64,000 nucleotides of DNA from Candidatus Scatomonas merdigallinarum (GCA_018716305.1 DVKB01000034.1:1-64000), one strand, 5' to 3'. Positions 9,713 through 18,356 are shown, numbered from the stretch's first letter. The notes: generated from the sequence alone by a model not told the origin. Numbers and translations: made by a program.

Positions 9713-10561
9713 ATGAAAAATCCATTTGGACTTACGGGAAAAGGGATCGGCATCGCTTTCCTGGACACCGGTATTTTTCCTCATATAGATTTTGATTCCC
9801 GGATCCTCTGCTTCCGGGATTTTCTTTTCGGGGGAAGACGACCCTACGATGACAACGGCCACGGCACCCACACGGCGGGCATCGCCTCCGCCAGCGGAAG
9901 AGGCAGGGGCGGGGGATGGAGCGGCGTGGCTCCCGGCAGCGGCATCATCGCCCTGAAGGTGCTGGACCGGCGGGGAAACGGACAGAAACGGGATGTGCTC
10001 CGGGCCATGGACTGGCTTCTGGTCAATCAGGAAAAATACGGGATCCGGATCGTCAATATTTCCGTGGGCACCACGGAACAGAATCCGGAGCTTCATGAGG
10101 CCCTGATCCGGGGAGTGGAAAAACTCTGGGACGCCGGTCTCCATGTGGTCACCGCCGCAGGCAATATGGGGCCGGAACCCGGCAGCGTCACCGCTCCGGG
10201 CAGCAGCCGGAAAGTGATCACCGTGGGATCCTCGGATATGCTGGTGGAACGTCAGGGGGTCTCCGGCCGGGGGCCTACCCGGGACTGCGTCTGCAAGCCG
10301 GATCTGGTGACGCCGGGATATGAGATCCTTTCCTGCGCTCCCGGAGGGGACGGCAGGCGCTATGCCAGAAAAAGCGGAACTTCCATGTCCACCCCGGTGG
10401 TTTCCGGGGCGATCGCCCTGGCTCTGGAAAAAGACCCCACGCTGACCAACGTGGAGGTCAAGATGCTCCTGAAGGATTGCGCCGCGGATCTGGGGTATCC
10501 CCATAACCTGCAGGGCTGGGGGGAATTCCGGCTTGACAGTTTTTTAGAGAGGATAGTATAA
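9713..10561 (+). CDS. S8-family serine peptidase (subtilisin), intracellular type
   Basis: A 282-residue subtilisin with the complete triad: Asp18 in GIAFLDTG, His50 in DNGHGTHTAGI, and Ser224 in GTSMSTPVVSG. There is no signal peptide and no propeptide; the catalytic core begins almost at residue 10, as in intracellular serine proteases. It lies directly behind the gatB terminator, and its only ribosome site is the 3' arm of that hairpin, so translation from read-through message may be restrained. No clear promoter of its own was found. The icd promoter lies within its last codons. Confidence 0.93.
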   Translation: MKNPFGLTGKGIGIAFLDTGIFPHIDFDSRILCFRDFLFGGRRPYDDNGHGTHTAGIASASGRGRGGGWSGVAPGSGIIALKVLDRRGNGQKRDVLRAMDWLLVNQEKYGIRIVNISVGTTEQNPELHEALIRGVEKLWDAGLHVVTAAGNMGPEPGSVTAPGSSRKVITVGSSDMLVERQGVSGRGPTRDCVCKPDLVTPGYEILSCAPGGDGRRYARKSGTSMSTPVVSGAIALALEKDPTLTNVEVKMLLKDCAADLGYPHNLQGWGEFRLDSFLERIV

Positions 10562-10562
10562 T
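10533..10562 (+). promoter_or_regulatory. Promoter for icd inside the end of the subtilisin gene
   Basis: TTGACA (10533-10538) and TATAAT (10557-10562) are both consensus, with an 18-bp spacer. The -35 and most of the spacer are codons of the preceding gene. Confidence 0.75.
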
Positions 10563-10618
10563 AAACCCCGGACAAAACAATGAAAAATCTGATAGATCAC
10601 TTGTAAATGGAGGAAACC

Positions 10619-11833
10619 ATGCAGAAAATTACCATGAAAACTCCCCTGGTGGAGATGGACGGAGACGAGATGACAAGGATCCTGTGGCAGATGATCAAGG
10701 AGGAACTGCTGCTGCCTTTTGTGGATCTGAATACAGAATATTATGATCTGGGCCTGGAGCACCGGGATGCCACCGGCGATCAGGTGACCGTGGACGCTGC
10801 CAACGCCACCAAGAAGTACGGCGTGGCGGTGAAATGCGCCACCATCACCCCCAACGCCGCCAGAATGACGGAGTACAATCTTCATGAGATGTGGAAGAGC
10901 CCCAACGGCACCATCCGTGCCATGCTGGACGGAACGGTGTTCCGGGCTCCCATTGTGGTAAAAGGCATCGAGCCCTGCGTAAAGAACTGGAAGAAGCCCA
11001 TCACCATCGCAAGGCATGCCTACGGAGATGTATACAAAAACGCCGAGATGACCATCCCGGCAGCCGGCAGGGTAGAGCTGGTGTACACCCCTGCGGACGG
11101 ATCCGAGGAGAGCCGGATCCTGGTTCACGATTTCCAGGGCAGCGGCGTGGTGCAGGGACAGCACAACCTGGATGATTCTATTGAGAGCTTCGCCAGAAGC
11201 TGCTTTGAGTACGCCCTGGACACCAAACAGGATCTCTGGTTCGCCACCAAGGACACCATCTCCAAGAAATACGATCACCGGTTTAAAGATATCTTCGCGG
11301 AGATCTTTGAGAACGAATATAAAGAAAAATTTGAGGCCGCGGGCATTACCTATTTCTACACCCTCATCGACGACGCGGTCGCCCGTATCATGAAGGCTGA
11401 GGGCGGCTTTATCTGGGCCTGCAAAAACTACGACGGAGATGTCATGAGCGACATGGTCTCCTCCGCCTTCGGATCACTGGCCATGATGACCTCCGTGCTG
11501 GTATCTCCTCACGGATACTTTGAGTACGAGGCCGCCCACGGCACCGTACAGCGCCATTACTACAAACATCTGAAAGGGGAGGAGACTTCCACCAACTCCG
11601 TGGCCACCATCTTTGCCTGGACCGGCGCCCTGCGGAAGAGGGGCGAGCTGGATCAGATCCCGGAGCTGTCCGCCTTTGCCGACAAGCTGGAGGAGGCTAC
11701 CCTTGCCACCATCGAGTCCGGAAAGATGACCAAGGATCTGGCGCTGATCACTACCATCCAGAATCCCACGGTACTCAACAGCCGGGACTTCATCCTGGCT
11801 ATCCGGGAGAAGCTGGAGGAGCTGTTAAAGTAA
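10619..11833 (+). CDS. icd: NADP-dependent isocitrate dehydrogenase
   Basis: Oxidative decarboxylation of isocitrate to 2-oxoglutarate, supplying glutamate precursors and NADPH. The 404-residue product belongs to the eukaryote-like monomer-size class (type II subfamily): [17 protein letters not shown] at the N terminus, [17 protein letters not shown] for substrate, and [19 protein letters not shown] prefer ATG 10619 because TGGAGGAAACC precedes it; an in-frame ATG at 10607 has no ribosome site of its own. Its own promoter and terminator make it a single-gene unit. Confidence 0.94.
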   Translation: MQKITMKTPLVEMDGDEMTRILWQMIKEELLLPFVDLNTEYYDLGLEHRDATGDQVTVDAANATKKYGVAVKCATITPNAARMTEYNLHEMWKSPNGTIRAMLDGTVFRAPIVVKGIEPCVKNWKKPITIARHAYGDVYKNAEMTIPAAGRVELVYTPADGSEESRILVHDFQGSGVVQGQHNLDDSIESFARSCFEYALDTKQDLWFATKDTISKKYDHRFKDIFAEIFENEYKEKFEAAGITYFYTLIDDAVARIMKAEGGFIWACKNYDGDVMSDMVSSAFGSLAMMTSVLVSPHGYFEYEAAHGTVQRHYYKHLKGEETSTNSVATIFAWTGALRKRGELDQIPELSAFADKLEEATLATIESGKMTKDLALITTIQNPTVLNSRDFILAIREKLEELLK

Positions 11834-11868
11834 AAATCCGTCTGTGAGACGATCCGAAAAAGAGATAG

Positions 11869-11907
11869 AGAAAAGCCCTGCTTCTGAAAAAGATGCGGGG
11901 CTTTTCT
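11869..11907 (+). terminator. Intrinsic terminator after icd
   Basis: AGAAAAGCCC pairs with GGGGCTTTTCT around a loop that includes a small GC inner stem. The T-rich 3' arm supplies the termination tract. Confidence 0.8.
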
Positions 11908-11935
11908 TGTAAACGGAGTATAAATCCGTTATAAT
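11907..11935 (+). promoter_or_regulatory. Promoter of the HipB-like gene with inverted repeat in its spacer
   Basis: TTGTAA (11907-11912) and TATAAT (11930-11935) with a 17-bp spacer. Within the spacer AACGGA (11912-11917) and TCCGTT (11925-11930) form an inverted repeat that touches both boxes. Confidence 0.6.
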
Positions 11936-11949
11936 CAGAATAAGAATTG

Positions 11950-12000
11950 AGCCGTACGGCTAAAAATAAATCTTCAGGCTGAAAAATAAGCCGTACGGCT
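11950..12000 (+). promoter_or_regulatory. Two perfect 12-bp palindromes, putative operators
   Basis: AGCCGTACGGCT occurs at 11950-11961 and again at 11989-12000, each followed by AAAA. The centres are 39 bp apart, downstream of the promoter and upstream of the HipB-like gene. Such repeated palindromes are what an autoregulating HipB-type dimer would bind. Confidence 0.65.
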
Positions 12001-12054
12001 AAAATTATGGATAGACACTAAAAATTTAGCCCTTCGACGAAGAAAGAGGTATGT

Positions 12055-12282
12055 ATGAAAATCACAGATTCCGCTGCATTTGGAAAGGCAATCCGAGCCA
12101 GGAGAAAGGAACTGCATTATACACAGGCGTATCTGTCGGAATTTACCGGGTTCAGTGTCAGTTTTATCTCGGAACTGGAGCGTGGAAAGCCGACGGCTGA
12201 ATTCGGCAAGGCATTGCAGCTTCTTCAGACTCTTGGAATGGATTTGTTTGTAGAAAAACGAGGACAAAAAGCAGTACAATAA
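12055..12282 (+). CDS. HipB/Y4mF-like XRE repressor without partner toxin
   Basis: A 75-residue helix-turn-helix protein. Residues about 8-62 form an XRE domain: AFGKAIRARRKELHYTQAYL, then SVSFISELERGKPTAEFGK and ALQLLQTLGMDLFV. The C-terminal half matches the HipB/Y4mF antitoxin subfamily. In that family the next gene is normally the kinase toxin HipA; here no hipA-like frame follows, only AT-rich DNA. AGAAAGAGGT precedes the ATG. Function as repressor of its own promoter through the upstream palindromes is inference. Confidence 0.8.
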   Translation: MKITDSAAFGKAIRARRKELHYTQAYLSEFTGFSVSFISELERGKPTAEFGKALQLLQTLGMDLFVEKRGQKAVQ

Positions 12283-12351
12283 AAATGCTCATACATACGG
12301 AGCGGATATGTGGTCTGACTACTGCGTTTTATATATAACAGTCAAACATAC

Positions 12352-12495
12352 ATGGGCGGAATAACTTTTTATCAGTATGGGGATCAATGGTATATCAATA
12401 CTTTAAATACGATTTATGGAAATCAAACTATATATGGATATCTGATAAAAATGAAAGAAGATGAATATTCGAATGCAGTAAATGGAGGAATATAA
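12352..12495 (+). CDS. Small unknown ORF in the AT-rich islet
   Basis: A 47-codon frame, MGGITFYQYGDQWYINTLN at its start and ending MKEDEYSNAVNGGI. The frame is open from about 12319 without another ATG, so it may be the tail of a truncated gene. No good ribosome site precedes the ATG. Codon use is AT-rich like the following YbjQ-like gene, and its last codons contain that gene's GGAGG site. I do not recognise the product. Confidence 0.3.
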   Translation: MGGITFYQYGDQWYINTLNTIYGNQTIYGYLIKMKEDEYSNAVNGGI

Positions 12496-12497
12496 AA

Positions 12498-13463
12498 ATG
12501 GATTCTTTATTATTAACATCGGGTTATAATTTTGAGGGTTACAGAATTAAAGAGTATTTAGGCTTCTGTACCGGAGAGAGCGCTTTGGGAACAGGTTTCC
12601 TCAGTACATAGGGAGCGAAAGCTGCGGATTTTTCCGGTGGAAACAGTATTTTGTATTCAAAAAAGCTGAATCAGGCCAAAAATATTGCTTTGGAAAGTCT
12701 GAAACACACGGCTGCTCATTTAGAAGCCAACGCAATTATCGGTGTAACGGTTAATTTTACGGCGTTTTCAAACGATATTATGGGTGTAATATGCAATGGG
12801 ACAGCAGTAAAAATCGAAAAGATAAACGAGATGGCCGAAGCTGCGGAGAAAAAAGATTCCATAAGCACTTTGCACGTTTATAATTATAATCCATCTATAC
12901 CGATCCGTCCTATGGAAGTATTGCTGAGTGTAAAAGACGCAGCAGTAAGCTGCGCGCTGTCAATGAAAGATATAAATGAAAATGCAATAACGCATTTAGA
13001 TACAGATTTGATTTTTGAAAACCTATTCGGGGATACGATCGAGTGTAAGCAAATTTATTTTGGCGGCTTTCAGAAAAATAGCCGAAGACGCACCAGCGAT
13101 TTTGTATCAATTCCAATACCGCCGGAAGAATTGCCTTTAAAAAGTGTAAAAGTAAAAATTAAGCGTTATATCGACCATGAGACGGTAATTATCCCGCATC
13201 ATGCTGAAGTACAGGGCGAGTCTGCAGCTGAAAGCCGTACAGGCGGAATTGCTGAATTTTTAAAAGCAATCGAATCCTTTAAGACAGCAAAAGAAATACA
13301 GGATTATGCTCTGAAATTTAATGATGCCCATGATGAGATCTTAGATTCCAAATTAATGAAATTTATCGAATCTCAGGTGCAGATGGAGCGTCTGTATGGA
13401 GGCAGACCTGGAGATTATGTGGCGGCAATTCAGGAACTTTTGAAAAAACAATCTTGCCAATGA
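12498..13463 (+). pseudogene. YbjQ/UPF0145-like protein split by an in-frame TAG
   Basis: ATG 12498, with GGAGGAATATAAAA before it, opens SLLLTSGYNFEGYRIKEYLG, then FCTGESALGTGFLST, followed by TAG at 12609-12611. The same frame continues without other stops to 13463 as GAKAADFSGG...SKKLNQAKNIALESLKHTA...LEANAIIGVTVNF. The parts before and after the stop together make the classical YbjQ (DUF74) barrel: I-KEYLG, GE-LGT-F, and ANA-IGV. The remaining 200 residues are a further beta-rich and helical extension I cannot name. A downstream TTG at 12651 could restart, but without the first strands. Either a pseudogene or a read-through gene. Confidence 0.72.
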
Positions 13464-13503
13464 CCGCAGAATGATAAAGCGGATTCAGAAGGAAGCCGGC
13501 GGA

Positions 13504-15417
13504 TTACTCCGCAAGCTTCTCCCATTCTTCGTAAAGTCCTTCCAGTTCTTCTGTGACAGCTGCTTTTTCTCTGGAAAGCTCCTGGCACCGGGGAAGGTTG
13601 GTCCCTGTCTCGGGAAGATTGAATTCGTCGTCGATCTCCCGGTCCCGCTGTTCCAGTTCCGCGATCCTGGCTTCCACTTTTTTCAGGGCGTTTTCTTTTT
13701 TGCGTTTTCTGGCCTGTTCCTCCTTCTGGGCGGCCCAGTCCAGAGAGGCGGAGGAGGGGGCGCTTTCCGGAGTTTTTGCCGGCTCTTTTTCCGGGGCGTA
13801 GGCCCGGGTGAGTTCCTCCCTCTTTTCCAGATAATAGTCGTAATTGCCTATGTAGTTTACAAAGGTGCCGTTGCACAGATCCAGGATCCTGGTGGCCGTC
13901 TGGTTGATAAAGTACCGGTCATGGCTGACATAGAGGACGGTGCCGGTGTACTCCTGCAGGGCTTCCTCCAGGATCTCCTTGGAGGTAATGTCCAGATGGT
14001 TGGTAGGCTCGTCCAGCAGCAGGAAGTTGGCCTCGGACAGCATCAGCTTGGCCAGAGACAGCCGTCCCTGCTCCCCGCCGCTTAAGGATTTTACCTGCTT
14101 GAACACATCGTCCCCGGTAAACAGGAAGGCAGCCAGCAGATTGCGGATCTCCGTGTTGGTCATGGCCGGGTAAGCGTCGGAGATCTCCTCAAAGGCGGTC
14201 TTGTCCGGATGGAGCACCTGATGTTCCTGGTCGTAGTAGCCGATCTGCACCCGGCTGCCCAGGGTAAAGGAACCTGTATCCGCCGTTTCCATACCTGTGA
14301 GGATTTTCAGCAGGGTTGTTTTTCCGGTGCCGTTGTTTCCGATAACAGCCACCCGTTCCCCCCTGTGGATCTCGAAATTCTGATCCGCGAAGAGGTGGTT
14401 GCTGCCGAAGGATTTGGAGAGATCCCGGACCGTGAGCACATCGCTGCCGCTCTGAACTCTGGGAGTCAGATGCAGGTGCATGTCCGCCCTCACTTCCGCC
14501 GGCTTTTCGATCCGCTCGATCTTGTCCAGCATCTTTTCCCGGCTTTCCGCCCGCTTGATGGATTTCTCCCGGTTGAAAGACTTCAGCTTGGCGATGACTT
14601 CCTCCTGGTGGCGGATCTCCTGCTGCTGGTTCAGCCAGGCGTTGTAGGCGGCCCGGCGGATTATGGCTTTTTTCTGGCTGTACGCGGTGTAATTTCCCTG
14701 AAATACTGCAGCGGTGCCGTTTTCCAGTTCGATAACTTTTGTTACAACTTTATCAAGAAAATACCGGTCATGGCTGACGATGAGTACCGCTCCCTCATAA
14801 TTGGAGAGATACGTTTCCAGCCAGGCGATGGAATCCATATCCAAATGGTTGGTGGGCTCGTCCAGCAGGAGAAGGTCCGGTTTGGTCAGCAGCAGCCGGC
14901 CCAGAGCGGCCCGGGTTTTCTGCCCTCCGGAGAGAGTGGAGAGAGGCTTGGAAAATTCTTCTTCCCCGAACCCCAATCCCTTCAGAACGCCCGCCACCTC
15001 GCTCTGGCAGGCGTACCCGTTTTCCATCTCAAAAGCGTGGGTCAGCCGGGTATAGGATTCCATAAGCGCATCCAGCTCTTCTTTGGAAGCCGCTTTCATC
15101 TGCTTTTCCAGAAGCCGCATTTTCTGCTCCATATCCAGAATATGCTGTTTGGCGGAAAGAACGGTTTCATAAATTGTTTGGTTTCCGGAAACATCCTGCT
15201 GCTGAGCAAGGTAACCCAGGGCCTTTCCCCGGGCCAGGATCACCTGACCGGAATCCGGAGCCAGCTCCCCGATTATCATCTTCAGCAGTGTGGATTTTCC
15301 GGCTCCGTTGATGCCGATAAGAGCCGCTTTCTCGTGTTCTTCTATATGGAAGCTGGCCTCCCGGATTACCTCCGCGGCCACAAAAGACTTTTTCAGATTC
15401 TGACACGCAAGTATCAT
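13504..15417 (-). CDS. ABC-F family ATPase
   Basis: A 637-residue soluble protein with two ABC nucleotide-binding domains in tandem and no membrane segments, the ABC-F layout of ribosome-acting translation factors and antibiotic-protection proteins. Domain 1 has Walker A GINGAGKST (35-43) and signature LSGGQKTR. The linker holds the charged helical pair with KSFNREKSIKRAESREKML. Domain 2 has GNNGTGKTT and LSGGEQGR. A C-terminal Glu/Lys-rich coiled-coil (about 570-637) follows. It looks like the YdiF/Uup-type housekeeping branch, not a clear resistance subtype. GGGAGG precedes the ATG. It is divergent from rex and convergent with the YbjQ-like gene. Confidence 0.9.
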   Translation of the reverse strand: MILACQNLKKSFVAAEVIREASFHIEEHEKAALIGINGAGKSTLLKMIIGELAPDSGQVILARGKALGYLAQQQDVSGNQTIYETVLSAKQHILDMEQKMRLLEKQMKAASKEELDALMESYTRLTHAFEMENGYACQSEVAGVLKGLGFGEEEFSKPLSTLSGGQKTRAALGRLLLTKPDLLLLDEPTNHLDMDSIAWLETYLSNYEGAVLIVSHDRYFLDKVVTKVIELENGTAAVFQGNYTAYSQKKAIIRRAAYNAWLNQQQEIRHQEEVIAKLKSFNREKSIKRAESREKMLDKIERIEKPAEVRADMHLHLTPRVQSGSDVLTVRDLSKSFGSNHLFADQNFEIHRGERVAVIGNNGTGKTTLLKILTGMETADTGSFTLGSRVQIGYYDQEHQVLHPDKTAFEEISDAYPAMTNTEIRNLLAAFLFTGDDVFKQVKSLSGGEQGRLSLAKLMLSEANFLLLDEPTNHLDITSKEILEEALQEYTGTVLYVSHDRYFINQTATRILDLCNGTFVNYIGNYDYYLEKREELTRAYAPEKEPAKTPESAPSSASLDWAAQKEEQARKRKKENALKKVEARIAELEQRDREIDDEFNLPETGTNLPRCQELSREKAAVTEELEGLYEEWEKLAE

Positions 15418-15478
15418 GCAACATACCTCCCTAAAATCTGCCCTTCAGAATCGGCGGTTAAACCGCGCCACAAGCTGA

Positions 15479-15507
15479 ATACTAACAGAAAAAAGGAAAA
15501 TAGACAA
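15479..15507 (-). promoter_or_regulatory. Promoter for the ABC-F gene
   Basis: On the minus strand TTGTCT (15507-15502) and TAGTAT (15484-15479) are 17 bp apart, about 60 bp upstream of the ATG. Confidence 0.55.
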
Positions 15508-15525
15508 GAAAAACCTAAGAAATCT

Positions 15526-15554
15526 TTGACAATTCTGTAACAAACAGATATAAT
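15526..15554 (+). promoter_or_regulatory. Consensus promoter for rex
   Basis: TTGACA (15526-15531) and TATAAT (15549-15554) with a 17-bp spacer. The spacer contains CTGTaacaaACAG, a short inverted repeat; no canonical Rex box (TTGTTAA-n4-TTAACAA) is seen. Confidence 0.85.
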
Positions 15555-15588
15555 AAACCTGTATAGATCGTGATGGGAGGAATATACA

Positions 15589-16242
15589 TTGTGCAAGAAA
15601 GTAATTTCTAAAGCGGTTATCAAACGTCTTCCCAGATATTACCGGTATTTAGGTGAACTGTTAGAGGACGGCGTGGAACGGATCTCTTCCGGCGAACTCA
15701 GTGAGCGGATGAAAGTCACCGCCTCGCAGATCCGCCAGGATTTAAATAATTTCGGCGGTTTCGGCCAGCAGGGATATGGCTACAACGTCCGGTATCTCCA
15801 CCAGGAGATCGGAAAGATCCTGGGGCTGGACCGTGTACACAATATGATTATCATAGGAGCCGGAAACCTGGGACAGGCGTTGGCCAATTATACATCCTTT
15901 GAGCGGAGCGGATTTAAAACCGTGGGACTGTTTGATGTCAATCCGGTGCTGAAGGGGGTTACGGTTCGGGGAATTCCCATCCGCATGATTGATGAGCTTC
16001 CGGAGTTTATCAAGGAGAATCAGGTGGAGATCGCTACTTTGACACTTCCCAAGTCAAGGGCTACAGAGATGGCTGAGCTGCTGGTCCAAAACGGGATCCG
16101 GGCTATCTGGAATTTCGCGCTGACAGATCTGAACCTTTGTCTGCCAAAGGATGTGATCGTGGAAAATGTGCATCTCTCAGAGAGTCTTATGCGGCTGTCC
16201 TATAATCTCACCAGTTATGAGGAAGCCAAGAAAAAGAAATAA
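15589..16242 (+). CDS. rex: Redox-sensing transcriptional repressor Rex
   Basis: Rex senses the NADH/NAD+ ratio and represses fermentative and respiratory genes when NADH is low. The 217-residue product has the winged-helix N terminus (KAVIKRLPRYYRYLGELL, then SSGELSERMKVTASQIRQDL) and a Rossmann domain with the NAD motif GAGNLGQALANY. The start is TTG 15589, with TGGGAGG eight bases upstream; this matches the family N terminus. A consensus promoter drives it and a hairpin follows. Confidence 0.95.
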   Translation: MCKKVISKAVIKRLPRYYRYLGELLEDGVERISSGELSERMKVTASQIRQDLNNFGGFGQQGYGYNVRYLHQEIGKILGLDRVHNMIIIGAGNLGQALANYTSFERSGFKTVGLFDVNPVLKGVTVRGIPIRMIDELPEFIKENQVEIATLTLPKSRATEMAELLVQNGIRAIWNFALTDLNLCLPKDVIVENVHLSESLMRLSYNLTSYEEAKKKK

Positions 16243-16248
16243 AACACA

Positions 16249-16289
16249 AAGGCCGCTGCGGTGGAGGAATCCTTCTCCGCAGCGGCCTT
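16249..16289 (+). terminator. Hairpin between rex and nnrE/nnrD
   Basis: AAGGCCGCTGCGG pairs with CCGCAGCGGCCTT, 13 bp. The following CTTG is a weak U tract, so read-through into the next gene is plausible. Confidence 0.6.
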
Positions 16290-16305
16290 CTTGAAAGGAG
16301 AAGCC

Positions 16306-17790
16306 ATGGAAAGAATTTTAACAGCCTGTCAGATGCAGCAGGCGGACCGGGAGACAGCCGCGGACGGGCTGCCTGCTATGGTGCTGATGGAAAGGGCGGC
16401 TCTGTCCGCCGCGGACGTCCTGGAAGACACCGGGTGGGATCTGGACAGGATTCTGGTGGTTTGCGGAACGGGAAACAACGGGGGCGACGGGGCGGCCGCG
16501 GCCCGGCTTCTGGCGGAACGGGGATATAAAGTTTTTGTTTATTTGGCTGGAAACCCGGAGAAATACAGCGAACAGATGCGCAGCCAGCTGAAAATAGCAG
16601 AAAAATACCCGGTAACTTTCGTCAATAGTTTTGAAAAGGGTGAATATACTGTTATCATAGACGCCGTCTTCGGCGTAGGATTGTCCCGGCCGGTCAGGGG
16701 AATTTTCGCGGAGACCGTGGAACAGATCAACCGCAGCGGAAGCAAGGTGCTTGCCATAGATATCCCCTCCGGCGTTGACAGCGATACAGGAGAGATTCTG
16801 GGGACGGCAGTGCGGGCGGATCTGACGGTCACCTTCGCTTACCGGAAGCCGGGGCATCTTCTGTATCCTGGAGCTGCTCTGGCCGGAACCGTTGTGGTGA
16901 AAAAGATCGGCATTTATGCCAGAGAGGCAGAAGACAGGGAGACAATCTATTGTCTGGAAGAGAGGGACCTGAAACGGCTGCCCGGACGGGATCCGGCAGG
17001 GAACAAAGGGACTTTTCGCAAAGTGCTTGTCATTGCCGGCTGCGGAACCATCTGCGGAGCAGCGGCTCTGTCCGCCAGGGCGGCTCTGCGGACAGGCATC
17101 GGGATGGTAAAGGTCTTTACTTCAGAACGAAACAGAACAGCGATGTCTGTGCTGCTGCCGGAAGCTTTGATAGAAACCTGGGAGGAGAATGAAGCAGAGC
17201 CGGAGGCGGACAGGCTGTCAGCCATGCTTTCCTGGGCGGACGCGGTGCTCATCGGGCCGGGCCTGGGTGTTTCTGCCTTTTCCGGAAATCTGCTCCGCAG
17301 TTTTCTGAAACGGAATCATCTGCCCTGTGTCATAGACGCGGACGCGCTGAATCTTATGGCAGGGGATGAGGCTCTCTGGAACGAAATCAATTTTCCCTGT
17401 ACCATCACTCCGCATATAGGAGAGATGAGCCGTCTTACCGGCTTGTCTCCGGCGGAGATTAAAGCGCGTCCTCTGGAGACAGCCCGGGCGTTCGCGGCCC
17501 GGCGGAGAATAATCTGCCATCTGAAAGACGCCAGGAGCGTCACCTGCACTCCAGATGGAATCTGCTGGATAACGGAGAGCGGCACCAGCGCTCTGGCTAC
17601 AGCCGGATCCGGGGACGTGCTGGCGGGAATCACGGCGGGGCTGCTGGCCCAGGATCGTGAGCTTCCTGTTCCCGCGGCGGCTCTGGCAGCCTATGTCCAC
17701 GGCCTCTGCGGCAGACAGGCCGCGGGAAAGCGGTCGGAAGCCTCCGTGAATGCCGGGGATCTTCTGGATGAGATCGGAGAATTTCTGTAA
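16306..17790 (+). CDS. nnrD: Bifunctional NAD(P)HX epimerase / ADP-dependent dehydratase
   Basis: Repairs hydrated NAD(P)H. The 494-residue protein joins an N-terminal YjeF_N epimerase (NnrE; GTGNNGGDGAAAARLL near residue 52, DAVFGVGLSRPV, IDIPSGVDSDTG) to a C-terminal ribokinase-like dehydratase (NnrD; IGPGLG, DADALN, TPHIGEMSRL, and TAGSGDVLAGITAGLL). I start at ATG 16306 behind GAAAGGAGAAGCC; a GTG 45 bases earlier lies in the hairpin. In many Firmicutes this gene precedes alr and the mazEF pair; here only a mazF-like gene follows. Confidence 0.93.
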   Translation: MERILTACQMQQADRETAADGLPAMVLMERAALSAADVLEDTGWDLDRILVVCGTGNNGGDGAAAARLLAERGYKVFVYLAGNPEKYSEQMRSQLKIAEKYPVTFVNSFEKGEYTVIIDAVFGVGLSRPVRGIFAETVEQINRSGSKVLAIDIPSGVDSDTGEILGTAVRADLTVTFAYRKPGHLLYPGAALAGTVVVKKIGIYAREAEDRETIYCLEERDLKRLPGRDPAGNKGTFRKVLVIAGCGTICGAAALSARAALRTGIGMVKVFTSERNRTAMSVLLPEALIETWEENEAEPEADRLSAMLSWADAVLIGPGLGVSAFSGNLLRSFLKRNHLPCVIDADALNLMAGDEALWNEINFPCTITPHIGEMSRLTGLSPAEIKARPLETARAFAARRRIICHLKDARSVTCTPDGICWITESGTSALATAGSGDVLAGITAGLLAQDRELPVPAAALAAYVHGLCGRQAAGKRSEASVNAGDLLDEIGEFL

Positions 17791-17839
17791 TAGGAAACTC
17801 CCTTCTGTATACCTCCGATAAAAATGGAAATACTGAAAA

Positions 17840-17867
17840 CAGATTCCGCCGGGAATCTGAAATTTTT
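17840..17867 (+). terminator. Intrinsic terminator before mazF
   Basis: Perfect 8-bp stem CAGATTCC / GGAATCTG with a 4-base loop GCCG, then AAATTTTT. It lies in the 98-bp gap between nnrD and mazF. Confidence 0.7.
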
Positions 17868-17888
17868 AGAATCGGAGTGTGACAGAAC

Positions 17889-18236
17889 TTGGTCATAAAA
17901 AGAGGAGATGTTTTTTACGCGGATCTGAGGCCGGTGGTGGGAAGCGAGCAGGGCGGCATCCGTCCGGTGCTTATTATTCAGAATGATATCGGAAACAAGC
18001 ACAGCCCCACGGTGATCTGCGCCGCTATTACATCTAAGATGAACAAGGCGAAGCTGCCCACGCACATTGAGATAGACGCTTCCGCCTACAGCATTGTCAG
18101 GGATTCCGTGATCCTGCTGGAACAGATCCGCACTATTGACAAGAGGAGGCTGAAGGACAAGATCTGCCATCTGCGGCCGGATCTGCTGGCCCAGGTCAAC
18201 GAGGCCCTGAAGATCAGCCTGGAACTGCCTACATAA
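17889..18236 (+). CDS. ndoA: MazF/PemK-type mRNA interferase (EndoA-like), no antitoxin beside it
   Basis: A 115-residue sequence-specific endoribonuclease toxin. The family core is intact: [20 protein letters not shown], then [24 protein letters not shown] and PTHIEI, with the catalytic Arg (in the GIRPVL segment) and Thr (in AAIT) present. The TTG start at 17889 gives the usual N terminus; the GGAG site is 11 bases upstream. In Bacillus and many clostridia the antitoxin gene (ndoAI/mazE) precedes it directly. Here the 98-bp gap holds only a terminator, and no antitoxin frame follows. Confidence 0.9.
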   Translation: MVIKRGDVFYADLRPVVGSEQGGIRPVLIIQNDIGNKHSPTVICAAITSKMNKAKLPTHIEIDASAYSIVRDSVILLEQIRTIDKRRLKDKICHLRPDLLAQVNEALKISLELPT

Positions 18237-18257
18237 TCGGGAGCGCAGTCCGCTGTC

Positions 18258-18286
18258 TTGACGAAAAACGGAAACAGTGCTATATT
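18258..18286 (+). promoter_or_regulatory. Promoter for yebC
   Basis: TTGACG (18258-18263) and TATATT (18281-18286) with a 17-bp spacer, about 70 bp before the start codon. Confidence 0.65.
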
Positions 18287-18356
18287 TTGATAGATGATGC
18301 CGCCGGGAAAAGAAAAGAGCGGCTTATTACCACAAGAAAAATGAGGAGAGAAGAAG

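Noticed and set aside
15526-15570. Rex operator near the rex promoter
   Set aside because: No TTGTTAA-n4-TTAACAA sequence was seen; only a short CTGT/ACAG inverted repeat in the spacer.
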